DNA from: Rhodanobacter_A agri
GTDB lineage: Bacteria; Pseudomonadota; Gammaproteobacteria; Xanthomonadales; Rhodanobacteraceae
Reading direction: 5' to 3'
Length of the DNA stretch: 64,000 nucleotides
NCBI RefSeq assembly: GCF_044904705.1
Contig: NZ_JADIKL010000010.1
Span: 1-64,000, forward strand
The number at the start of each line of letters is the position of its first letter. Position 1 is the stretch's first letter. Below the pieces are notes generated by a model that saw nothing but the letters and a program-made list of their open reading frames with translations, did not search any database and was not told the origin of the DNA. Below are positions 46,146 to 53,354 of this stretch, in pieces. The translations under genes were made by a program, and so were the position numbers.

Positions 46146-46556
46146 TCATTCGCGCCGGACGCGCCCTGCCAGCCACCAGCCCAACAGCAGCGCCGGCAGC
46201 AGCCAGACAAGATCGGTGTTGCCCAGGCCCATGCCAGCCAATGCCGGGCCGGGGCAGTAGCCAGCCAAGCCCCAGCCGATGCCGAACACGGCAGCACCCG
46301 CCAGCAAGCGAGCATCGATGCGGCGCTTCGCAGGCAGGTGGAAACGATCGTCCAGCCACGGCCGCGCCTTTCGCGTCACCAGGCGCTGGCCGAACGCATA
46401 AGTCAGTGTCGCGCCGGCCATCACCAGCAGCAGGCTTGGATCCCACACACCGGCGATGTCGAGGAAGCCCAGCACCTTGTGCGGATTCGCCATGCCCGAC
46501 CATGCCAGGCCTGCGCCGAACAGCAAGCCCGCCAGATACGCCATCCACGATTTCAT
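46146..46556 (-). CDS. YeeE/YedE-family sulfur transporter half, second subunit
   Basis: This 136-residue membrane protein has about four helices. It has WSGMANPHKVLGFLDIAG and GWGLAGYCPGPALAGMG, whose conserved Cys-Pro-Gly matches the YeeE/YedE (DUF6691-type) thiosulfate/sulfur carriers. It overlaps the first half-subunit by 4 nt. Together they likely move a sulfur compound linked to the persulfide hydrolase upstream. Confidence 0.86.
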   Translation of the reverse strand: MKSWMAYLAGLLFGAGLAWSGMANPHKVLGFLDIAGVWDPSLLLVMAGATLTYAFGQRLVTRKARPWLDDRFHLPAKRRIDARLLAGAAVFGIGWGLAGYCPGPALAGMGLGNTDLVWLLPALLLGWWLAGRVRRE

Positions 46557-46987
46557 CCCTGCCACCCCGGCAGCAGGTGGCGCCATGTGTAGACGCACAG
46601 CATCGCGGTCAGCATGAAGGTGAGTACCGCCGCCAGCGAGCGCAGCGAGAAACGCCCCAGCCCGCATACACCGTGGCCGCTGGTGCAGCCCGAGCCGATG
46701 CGCGTACCCACGCCCACCAGCAGGCCGGCCAGCGCGAGCTGCCATGGCGGCGCATGACTGGCCAGCGGCGCTCCACCCTCGCCCAGCATCCACAACGCCG
46801 CACCCGAAGGCAGGCCGAGCACGAAGGCGAGCCGCCATGCGATGTCGCCGCGACGCGGCGGCAACAGTGCGGCGGCGATGCCGCTGATGCCGGCGATGCG
46901 CCCCAGCGCAGCCAGCAGCAGCAGCGACGCCAAGCCGATCAGGACGCCTCCGCCCAGCGCGCTCCACGGCGTGAACACGGTGCTCAT
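46553..46987 (-). CDS. YeeE/YedE-family sulfur transporter half, first subunit
   Basis: This 144-residue membrane protein has about four helices and the motif GVGTRIGSGCTSGHGVCGLGRFS, which holds the cysteines typical of YeeE/YedE sulfur carriers. It overlaps the metallo-hydrolase gene by 4 nt upstream and its partner by 4 nt downstream, so all three are translated together. Confidence 0.88.
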   Translation of the reverse strand: MSTVFTPWSALGGGVLIGLASLLLLAALGRIAGISGIAAALLPPRRGDIAWRLAFVLGLPSGAALWMLGEGGAPLASHAPPWQLALAGLLVGVGTRIGSGCTSGHGVCGLGRFSLRSLAAVLTFMLTAMLCVYTWRHLLPGWQG

Positions 46988-47862
46988 CGCGGCGCCTCGA
47001 GTGCGACCGCATCCAGCGGCAGCTTCAGGAAGCGCCGTCCTTCCCCATCGGCCGGCGGCAGTCCGCCAGCGCGGATGTTGACCTGCAGCGCCGGCCAGAA
47101 CAGCCGCGGCGTCGCCAGCGTGGCATCCCGACGCTGGCGCAGTGCCACGAAATCCGCTTCGCTGGTGGCGGCAACGAGATGCACGTTGTGCTCACGCTGC
47201 TCGGGCAGCGGCACCATGCTGCGCGGCGCGGCGCCTTCGGCGGGATAGTCGTGGCACAGATACAGCCGCACCTCGTCCGGCAAGGCATACAGCCGGCGCA
47301 CCGAGGCATGCAGCGCTGCAGCGCTTCCGCCGGGGAAATCGCAACGCGCGCTGCCCGCGGACGGCGAGAACAGCGTGTCGCCGATGAACACCGCATCGCC
47401 GATCCGGTAGCTCACGCTGTCGGCGGTATGGCCCGGAGTGGCCAGCACCTCCAGCGCCAGCTCTCCCAGCGGCAGCACGTCGCCATCGTGCAACAAGCGA
47501 TCGAATGCCGAGCCATCGGCCGCAAACGAAGCATCCAGGTCCAAGCGCTGCTTGAATGCCGCTTGCACCTCGACGATGCCGGCGCCCGCTGCTACCGCAG
47601 CGCCCGTCTGCCCGCGCAGCCAGTCGGCAGCGGTGAGATGGTCGGCATGCGCGTGGGTTTCCAGGATCCACTTGAGGTCCAGCCCATGCGCATGAAGATG
47701 ATCGAGCACGCCGCGCGCCGCCTGGGTACCGAGGCGGCCACTGACCGGATCGAAGTCCAGCACTGGGTCGATGACCGCCGCCGCCCTGGTCGCCGGATCG
47801 CCGACCACATGCGTCCAGGTGGAGGTTGGCGCGTGGAAGAAGGAAGCAATCTCGGCAGGCAT
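46984..47862 (-). CDS. Metallo-beta-lactamase-fold persulfide dioxygenase-like hydrolase (Blh/ETHE1 type)
   Basis: This 292-residue MBL-fold protein has ETHAHADHLTAADWL (HxHxDH), TPGHTADSVSY, FIGDTLFSPSAGSARCDFPGG and YLCHDYP. This is the ETHE1/Blh type, which oxidises glutathione persulfide to sulfite or acts in sulfide removal. GGGAG lies 9 nt before the ATG at 47862. It heads an operon with the two YeeE/YedE halves and is divergent from a BigR-type repressor, the same set known in Xylella and Agrobacterium. The operator between them probably controls both directions. Confidence 0.88.
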   Translation of the reverse strand: MPAEIASFFHAPTSTWTHVVGDPATRAAAVIDPVLDFDPVSGRLGTQAARGVLDHLHAHGLDLKWILETHAHADHLTAADWLRGQTGAAVAAGAGIVEVQAAFKQRLDLDASFAADGSAFDRLLHDGDVLPLGELALEVLATPGHTADSVSYRIGDAVFIGDTLFSPSAGSARCDFPGGSAAALHASVRRLYALPDEVRLYLCHDYPAEGAAPRSMVPLPEQREHNVHLVAATSEADFVALRQRRDATLATPRLFWPALQVNIRAGGLPPADGEGRRFLKLPLDAVALEAPR

Positions 47863-47906
47863 CGGGCGGTTCTCCCAGGGTCGAATCCGACGCATAATAT
47901 TAGATA

Positions 47907-47921
47907 TTGCTAATTTAGCAA
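47907..47921. promoter_or_regulatory. Operator of the BigR-type repressor
   Basis: TTGCTAA-T-TTAGCAA is a perfect 7+1+7 inverted repeat in an A/T-rich patch between the divergent repressor and hydrolase genes. A second TTAG...CTAA half overlaps it on the left. Position and composition fit a BigR box that would cover the promoters. Confidence 0.75.
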
Positions 47922-47940
47922 GTCATGACACAATGCCGCC

Positions 47941-48267
47941 ATGAAGACCGCCACCGATCCGGCCCGCATGCGCGCGCATGCCGGCGACGCCAGTGAACTG
48001 CTGAAAGCACTGGCGAACGAACAGCGCCTGCTGATCCTGTGCCATCTGGCCGAGGGCGAGCTGACGGTGGGCGAATTGCTGGAGCGGCTGGAACTGGGGC
48101 AATCGGCACTGTCGCAGCATCTGGCCAGGCTGCGTGAGGCCGCGCTGGTGCAGACTCGCCGCGAAGCGCAGGCGGTGCATTACCGCCTTGCTGCCGGACC
48201 GGTGCAGGCACTGATGACCACCTTGCACGACATCTATTGCAGCAAACCGGCGCACGGCTCCCGCTAA
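47941..48267 (+). CDS. bigR: ArsR-family persulfide-sensing repressor, BigR/SqrR-like
   Basis: This 108-residue winged-helix repressor has LLKALANEQRLLILCHLAEGE, recognition helix LGQSALSQHLARLREA and wing VQTRREAQAVHYRL. It has just two cysteines, C34 and C100, placed as in BigR/SqrR, where persulfides link them and release DNA. The spacing to the divergent sulfide operon and the palindrome in between support this role. Confidence 0.85.
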   Translation: MKTATDPARMRAHAGDASELLKALANEQRLLILCHLAEGELTVGELLERLELGQSALSQHLARLREAALVQTRREAQAVHYRLAAGPVQALMTTLHDIYCSKPAHGSR

Positions 48268-48292
48268 GCAGGCAGCCGCGGCCCATTCCCGC

Positions 48293-48298
48293 TAAAAT
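48293..48298 (+). promoter_or_regulatory. Putative -10 box for gapA
   Basis: GCTAAAATCG contains TAAAAT, 60 bp before the gapA start. The -35 region is not clear. Confidence 0.4.
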
Positions 48299-48357
48299 CG
48301 CGGTTTCCGGCCGCCGCGCGCGGCTATCTTTCCCGTCGTATTGGAGGACGCTGTCCC

Positions 48358-49359
48358 ATGACCATCAAGGTCGGCATCAACGGCTTCGGCCGCATCGGTC
48401 GCAACGTGCTGCGTGCAGCGGTGCAGAACTTCGGCAAGGACATCCAGATCGTGGCGATCAACGATCTGCTGGAGCCGGACTATCTCGCCTACATGCTGAG
48501 CTACGACTCGGTGCACGGCCGTTTCAAGGGCGAAGTGTCGATCGAGAACGGCCAGCTGGTGGTCAACGGCAGCACGATCCGCCTCACCCAGGAGCGCGAC
48601 CCCGCCAACCTGAAGTGGGACGCAGTGGGCGCCGACGTGGTGATCGAATCCACCGGCCTGTTCCTCGACAAGGCCAGCGCGCAGAAGCACCTCGATGCCG
48701 GCGCGAAAAAGGTGATCCTGTCCGCCCCGTCCAAGGACGACACGCCGATGTTCGTCTACGGCGTCAACGACAAGAGCTACAAGGGCGAGGCGATCATCTC
48801 CAACGCCAGCTGCACCACCAACTGCCTGGCGCCCATCGCCAAGGTGATGAACGACAAGTGGGGCATCAAGCGCGGCCTGATGACCACCGTGCACGCCGCC
48901 ACCGCCACCCAGAAGACCGTGGACGGTCCGTCGAACAAGGACTGGCGCGGCGGTCGCGGCATCCTGGAAAACATCATCCCGTCGAGCACCGGCGCCGCGA
49001 AGGCAGTCGGCGTGGTGATCCCCGAGCTCAACAAGAAGCTCACCGGCATGAGCTTCCGCGTGCCGACCTCGGACGTCTCGGTGGTCGACCTCACCTGCGA
49101 GCTGGAGAAGCCCGCCACCTACGCCGAAATCTGCGCCGAGATGAAGGCACAGAGCGAGGGTGCGCTGAAGGGCGTGCTGGGCTATACCGAGGACAAGGTG
49201 GTCGCCACCGATTTCCGCGGCGAGACCTGCACCTCGGTGTTCGATGCCGAAGCCGGCATCGCGCTGGACAGCACCTTCGTGAAGCTGGTGAGCTGGTACG
49301 ACAACGAGTGGGGCTATTCCAACAAGTGCCTGGAAATGGTGCGCGTGGTAGCCAAGTAA
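48358..49359 (+). CDS. gapA: Glyceraldehyde-3-phosphate dehydrogenase, type I
   Basis: This 333-residue enzyme oxidises glyceraldehyde 3-phosphate with NAD and phosphate. It has the N-terminal Rossmann loop INGFGRIGRNVLR, the active-site SNASCTTNCLAP with catalytic C152, TVHAATATQKTVDGPS and the C-terminal SWYDNEWGYSNK. GGAGG lies 9-13 nt before the ATG. It ends at a strong terminator shared with fdxA. Confidence 0.97.
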   Translation: MTIKVGINGFGRIGRNVLRAAVQNFGKDIQIVAINDLLEPDYLAYMLSYDSVHGRFKGEVSIENGQLVVNGSTIRLTQERDPANLKWDAVGADVVIESTGLFLDKASAQKHLDAGAKKVILSAPSKDDTPMFVYGVNDKSYKGEAIISNASCTTNCLAPIAKVMNDKWGIKRGLMTTVHAATATQKTVDGPSNKDWRGGRGILENIIPSSTGAAKAVGVVIPELNKKLTGMSFRVPTSDVSVVDLTCELEKPATYAEICAEMKAQSEGALKGVLGYTEDKVVATDFRGETCTSVFDAEAGIALDSTFVKLVSWYDNEWGYSNKCLEMVRVVAK

Positions 49360-49387
49360 GGCGGCGATCCCTGGCCGCGCTGCTCAA

Positions 49388-49419
49388 ACAAAAAAGCCCG
49401 CGCAAGCGGGCTTTTTTGT
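49388..49419. terminator. Bidirectional terminator between gapA and fdxA
   Basis: An ACA6-GCCCGC stem pairs with GCGGGC-T6GT around a GCAA loop. It works for both convergent genes. Confidence 0.94.
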
Positions 49420-49432
49420 CCCCCCGTCTCCC

Positions 49433-49756
49433 CTAGCGTTTCAGCAGCGCCAGCTTGCCTGGCACACCATCCCACTTGCCGGCGTCTTCCATGGCCGGCC
49501 TCTTGCGCACCAGCACCGGCCACTCCCGCGCGAGCTCAGCATTGAGCGCGAGGAAACCTTCCTGCCCCGCCGGCACGTCGAGCTCGGGGAAGATCGCGCC
49601 CACCGGGCACTCCTCCACGCACAGCGTGCAGTCGATGCATTCGTCCGGGTCGATCACCAGGAAATTCGGCCCTTCGTGGAAGCAGTCCACCGGGCACACC
49701 TCGACGCAATCGGTGTGCTTGCAGTTGATGCAGTTCTCGGTGACGACGTGCGCCAT
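49433..49756 (-). CDS. fdxA: Seven-iron ferredoxin
   Basis: This 107-residue ferredoxin resembles Azotobacter ferredoxin I. The cysteines C9, C17 and C50 should bind a [3Fe-4S] cluster, and C21, C40, C43 and C46 a [4Fe-4S] cluster; C12 and C25 are extra. The C-terminal extension (ALNAELAREWPVLVRKRP) is typical of the FdxA family. It may pass electrons to or from the Fpr reductase encoded at 59.5-60.2 kb. Confidence 0.93.
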   Translation of the reverse strand: MAHVVTENCINCKHTDCVEVCPVDCFHEGPNFLVIDPDECIDCTLCVEECPVGAIFPELDVPAGQEGFLALNAELAREWPVLVRKRPAMEDAGKWDGVPGKLALLKR

Positions 49757-49820
49757 CGGATATCGGCCTAGTCGGATTCTTCACGCCCGACCAGCATCAT
49801 GCTTCGCGACGGCGACGGCC

Positions 49821-49834
49821 ATGACCTGGATCAG
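49821..49834. promoter_or_regulatory. FNR/ANR-like box upstream of ccoN
   Basis: A-TGAC-CTGG-ATCA-G has the FNR core with one mismatch (TGAC for TGAT). It lies 103 bp before the ccoN start, a fit place for oxygen-responsive activation of the cbb3 operon. The right half CTGGATCAG is the same as at the nnrS box. Confidence 0.55.
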
Positions 49835-49936
49835 GCTGCCGCCGCCAGGGGACAGATTGCCGCAGCCATCTGACCGCGGTCATCGCAGCGCATGCGCGCG
49901 CCCGCGAAAATGCCAGCACCAAACCTGGGGACGCCC

Positions 49937-51403
49937 ATGCCCGCCACCGAGTACTACAACGACAAGGTCGTCCGCCAGTTCCTGCTGGCTGCTGCGGTCT
50001 GGGGCATCATCGGCATGTCGGTCGGCGTGTACATCGCCGCCGAGCTGATGTGGCCCGCGCTCAACTTCGACCTGCCCTGGATCACCTTCAGCCGCTTGCG
50101 TCCCGACCACACCTTCGGGGTGATCTTCGCCTTCGGCGGTTCGGCCCTGATGGGCACCTGCTACTACGTGGTACAGCGCACCGGCCATGCGCGGCTGGCC
50201 TTCAACCGGCTGGCCGGCTTCACCTTCTGGGGCTGGCAGATCGTCTGCGTGGCGGCCATGGTGTCGATGCCGCTGGGCCTTACCACCAGCAAGGAGTACG
50301 CCGAGCCGGAATGGTGGGTCGCGCTGTTCACCGCGGTAGTGTGGGTGAGCTTCGGCGTGGTGTTCTTCGGCTCGCTGGCGCGCCGGCGCATCAAGCACAT
50401 CTACGTGGCGAATTGGTACTACGGCGCCTTCATCATCGCGGTGGGACTGCTGCACGTGGTCAACCACCTGTCGCTGCCGGTGTCCTGGACCAAGTCCTAC
50501 CCGATCTATTCGGGCACGGTCGACGCGATGGTGGAGTGGTGGTACGGCCACAACGCAGTGGCGTTCTTCCTCACCGCCGGCTTCCTCGGGATGATGTATT
50601 ACTTCGTGCCGCGCCAGGCGCAGCAGCCGCTGTGGAGCTATCGCTTCTCCATCGTCAATTTCTGGGCGCTGATCTCGGTCTACATGTGGGCCGGCTCGCA
50701 CCACCTGATGTACACCGCCCTGCCCGACTGGGTGCAGTCGGTGGGCATGGCGTTCTCGCTGGTGCTGCTGATGCCGAGCTGGGGCTCGGCGGCGAACGGC
50801 CTGCTGACCTTCAACGGTTCCTGGCAGAAGGTGAAGAGCGACCCGGCGGTGAAATTCATGGTGATGGCGCTGGTGTTCTACGCCGCCGCCACCTTCGAAG
50901 GCTCGATGATGGCGATCAAGACGGTGAACTCGCTGTCGCATTACACCGACTGGACGATCGCCCACGTGCATTCCGGCTCGCTGGGCTGGGTGGCGATGAT
51001 CACCATCGGCTCGCTGTACGCGATGGCGCCGCGCGCGCTGGGCCGCCCGGCGATGTACTCCGTGCGCGGCATGGACGTGCACTTCTGGCTGCATATGACC
51101 GGCACCTTGCTGTACATCGGCGCGATGTGGACCGCCGGCGTGACCGAGGGCGAGATGTGGCGCGCCACCCTGCCCGACGGCTCGCTGAAGTACGGCTTCC
51201 TGGACAGCCTGATTGCGATCAAGCCGATGTACCTGATCCGCTGGCTGGGCGGCGTGCTGATCCTGGCCGGCATGTGGGTGATGGCGTGGAATCTGTGGCA
51301 CACCGCCGCCGACGCCCGCGCCCGCCTCATCAAGCCGATCCCGGTGCCGGTCCCGGAGCCCGAGCCTCACCAGATCCCGGCGCCGCTGCCGGTGGGGGGC
51401 TGA
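49937..51403 (+). CDS. ccoN: cbb3-type cytochrome c oxidase subunit I
   Basis: This 488-residue catalytic haem-copper subunit of the high-affinity oxidase has about twelve helices. Typical segments are RPDHTFGVIFAFGGSALMGT, NWYYGAFIIAVGLLHVVNH, DAMVEWWYGHNAVAFFLTAGFLGMMYYFVPRQA (His ligands and the cross-linked Tyr), GSHHLMYTALPDW and DWTIAHVHSGSLGW. GGGGA lies 6 nt upstream of the ATG at 49937. It starts the ccoNOQP-H-I-S-haemoglobin operon. Confidence 0.97.
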   Translation: MPATEYYNDKVVRQFLLAAAVWGIIGMSVGVYIAAELMWPALNFDLPWITFSRLRPDHTFGVIFAFGGSALMGTCYYVVQRTGHARLAFNRLAGFTFWGWQIVCVAAMVSMPLGLTTSKEYAEPEWWVALFTAVVWVSFGVVFFGSLARRRIKHIYVANWYYGAFIIAVGLLHVVNHLSLPVSWTKSYPIYSGTVDAMVEWWYGHNAVAFFLTAGFLGMMYYFVPRQAQQPLWSYRFSIVNFWALISVYMWAGSHHLMYTALPDWVQSVGMAFSLVLLMPSWGSAANGLLTFNGSWQKVKSDPAVKFMVMALVFYAAATFEGSMMAIKTVNSLSHYTDWTIAHVHSGSLGWVAMITIGSLYAMAPRALGRPAMYSVRGMDVHFWLHMTGTLLYIGAMWTAGVTEGEMWRATLPDGSLKYGFLDSLIAIKPMYLIRWLGGVLILAGMWVMAWNLWHTAADARARLIKPIPVPVPEPEPHQIPAPLPVGG

Positions 51404-51405
51404 CC

Positions 51406-52062
51406 ATGACCTACAGGCATTTCGAAGCGATCGAGAAGCACGCCGGCCTGCTCGGCATCGGCATCGCGATCATGGTCTCGCTGGGCGGGCTCGCCGAGAT
51501 CACCCCGCTGTTCGTCGAGGCGCATTCGCTCAAGGCGCCACCGAACGTGCATCCCTACGACCCGCTGCGGCTGGCCGGCAAAGACGTCTATGTGCGTGAG
51601 GGCTGCTACCTCTGCCACTCGCAGATGATCCGCGCGCTGCGCTTCGAGACCCAGCGCTACGGCCACTACTCCACCACCGAGGAGTCGGTCTACGACCGGC
51701 CGTTCCAGTGGGGTTCCAAGCGCACCGGCCCCGACCTCGCCCGCGTCGGCGGCAAGTATTCCGACGACTGGCAGCGCATGCACCTGATGAACCCGCGCAG
51801 CGTGGTGCCGCAGTCCAACATGCCCGGCTACCCGTGGCTGGCGAAGGCCGGCATCGACGGCGCCGACATCCAGGCGCGCATGCGCGTGCTGCGCAAGCTG
51901 GGCGACCCGTACAGCGATACCGATATCGCCGCCGCGCCCGACGCGGTAAAGGGCAAGACCGAGCTGGACGCGCTGATCGCCTACCTGCAGGGCCTGGGCA
52001 TCAGGAACGAGCCCGTCGGCAGCGCCGACGCGGCGCCAGCCGGCGATGGAGGTGCGCCATGA
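51406..52062 (+). CDS. ccoO: cbb3-type cytochrome c oxidase subunit II (monohaem)
   Basis: This 218-residue membrane-anchored cytochrome has an N-terminal helix, a CYLCH haem c site (67-71) and later methionines (PQSNMPGYPWL) for the axial ligand. It passes electrons from CcoP to CcoN. A GGGGGG run precedes the ATG by 6 nt, and the stop overlaps ccoQ by 4 nt. Confidence 0.96.
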   Translation: MTYRHFEAIEKHAGLLGIGIAIMVSLGGLAEITPLFVEAHSLKAPPNVHPYDPLRLAGKDVYVREGCYLCHSQMIRALRFETQRYGHYSTTEESVYDRPFQWGSKRTGPDLARVGGKYSDDWQRMHLMNPRSVVPQSNMPGYPWLAKAGIDGADIQARMRVLRKLGDPYSDTDIAAAPDAVKGKTELDALIAYLQGLGIRNEPVGSADAAPAGDGGAP

Positions 52063-52241
52063 GTCCGTTCTGGGGTCACCTCGCCGGCGTGATGATCGTG
52101 CTGATGATGCTGAGCTTCATCGGCATCTGGATCTGGGCCTGGCGCAAATACCACAAGCCGGCGTTCGACCGGATGGCGCAGTTGCCGATGCAGGATGAAG
52201 ACCTGCCCACCGACGGCGCGACAGGGGAGAAGGCGCGATGA
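52059..52241 (+). CDS. ccoQ: cbb3-type oxidase small subunit CcoQ
   Basis: This 60-residue protein has one transmembrane helix (about 8-28) followed by a charged WRKYHKPAFDRMA tail. CcoQ stabilises the oxidase complex, especially under oxygen. It overlaps ccoO and ccoP by 4 nt each. Confidence 0.9.
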   Translation: MSPFWGHLAGVMIVLMMLSFIGIWIWAWRKYHKPAFDRMAQLPMQDEDLPTDGATGEKAR

Positions 52242-53149
52242 GCACCGGCTGGTCGTTGTGGGTGATGTTCCTGGTGGTGCTGAATCTCGGCATCACCTTC
52301 TTCCTGTTCCTGTGGGGACCGCGCGCGAAGATCCCTACCCAGCCCGACGGCACCAGCGGCCACGTGTGGGCGCATGGCGTGCTGCGCGAAGGTGTACGCA
52401 AGCTGCCGCTGTGGTGGGTGTTGCTCTCCGGTGCGATGTTCCTGAGCGGCTTCGTCTACCTGGCGCTGTTCCCCGGCTTCGGCAGCTTCAAGGGTGTGCT
52501 GGGCTGGACCTCGCACGGCCAGCTGGCCAACGAGCAGGCCGCCAACACGGCGAAGCTGGAGCCGCTGATGCAGCGTTTCGCGCTGTACCCGCCCGAACAG
52601 CTGGCCGGCGATCCCGCCGCGCAGCAGCTCGGCAAGGTACTGTTCGAGGACAACTGCGCGGCCTGCCACCAGCGCAGCGGCAAGGGCAACCAGCAGCTCG
52701 GCGCACCCGACCTCACCGACCAGGACTGGCTGTACGGCGGCAGCGGCAAGGACATCGCCACCTCGATCCACGACGGCCGCGCTGGCGTGATGCCGCCCTG
52801 GGCGAGCCTCGGCGAGCAGAACGTGAAGAACCTCGCCCAGTACGTCCTGAGCCTGTCCGGCTCGCCGCACGACGCGAAGATGGCGGCCGCCGCCGAACCG
52901 ATCTTCAAGACCACCTGCGCGGCTTGCCACGGCCCCGACGGCAAGGGCAACCAGGCGCTGGGCGCCCCCAACCTCACCGACCACATCTGGCTGCACGGCG
53001 GCACGCTGGCCGATATCGAGACCAGCATCCACGATGGTCGCCAAGGCCACATGCCGGAGTGGGACAAGCGCCTCAGCGAGCAGCAGATCCACGTGCTGAC
53101 AGCCTATGTCTACCATCTGTCGCATCCTGATGCCGGCGCCGCGGACTGA
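52238..53149 (+). CDS. ccoP: cbb3-type cytochrome c oxidase subunit III (dihaem)
   Basis: This 303-residue dihaem cytochrome has two N-terminal helices (about 6-26 and 57-79) and two c-type domains with CAACH at 140-144 and 227-231. The two domains are near copies of each other (SGKGNQQLGAPDLTDQ and DGKGNQALGAPNLTDH). It receives electrons from cytochrome c or the bc1 complex. The last 20 bases overlap the FixH-like gene. Confidence 0.96.
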   Translation: MSTGWSLWVMFLVVLNLGITFFLFLWGPRAKIPTQPDGTSGHVWAHGVLREGVRKLPLWWVLLSGAMFLSGFVYLALFPGFGSFKGVLGWTSHGQLANEQAANTAKLEPLMQRFALYPPEQLAGDPAAQQLGKVLFEDNCAACHQRSGKGNQQLGAPDLTDQDWLYGGSGKDIATSIHDGRAGVMPPWASLGEQNVKNLAQYVLSLSGSPHDAKMAAAAEPIFKTTCAACHGPDGKGNQALGAPNLTDHIWLHGGTLADIETSIHDGRQGHMPEWDKRLSEQQIHVLTAYVYHLSHPDAGAAD

Positions 53150-53354
53150 ACCATCGCGGATCGAGGCCGACGGCCGCTGGTACCAGCAGCCGATCCTGTG
53201 GCTGGGCGTCGTCGTGTTCGTCGCCTCGCTGGCCGGCTGCGCGTGGATTATCGTGGCCAGCGCGCGCAGCGCCGACACGCCACTGGAAACTGCGCACACG
53301 GTGTTCGGCGTACCCGCCAGCGCGCACAGCAGCCACGCCGCCAGCGCGCCATGA
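53130..53354 (+). CDS. Short FixH-like membrane protein
   Basis: This 74-residue protein has one transmembrane helix (about 18-40) after a short basic/acidic start (EADGRWYQQPILWLG). Its position between ccoP and the copper ATPase gene is that of ccoH/fixH. Full FixH proteins are about twice as long with a periplasmic domain, so this is a shortened form or an unrelated small subunit. The stop overlaps ccoI by 4 nt. Confidence 0.68.
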   Translation: MPAPRTEPSRIEADGRWYQQPILWLGVVVFVASLAGCAWIIVASARSADTPLETAHTVFGVPASAHSSHAASAP

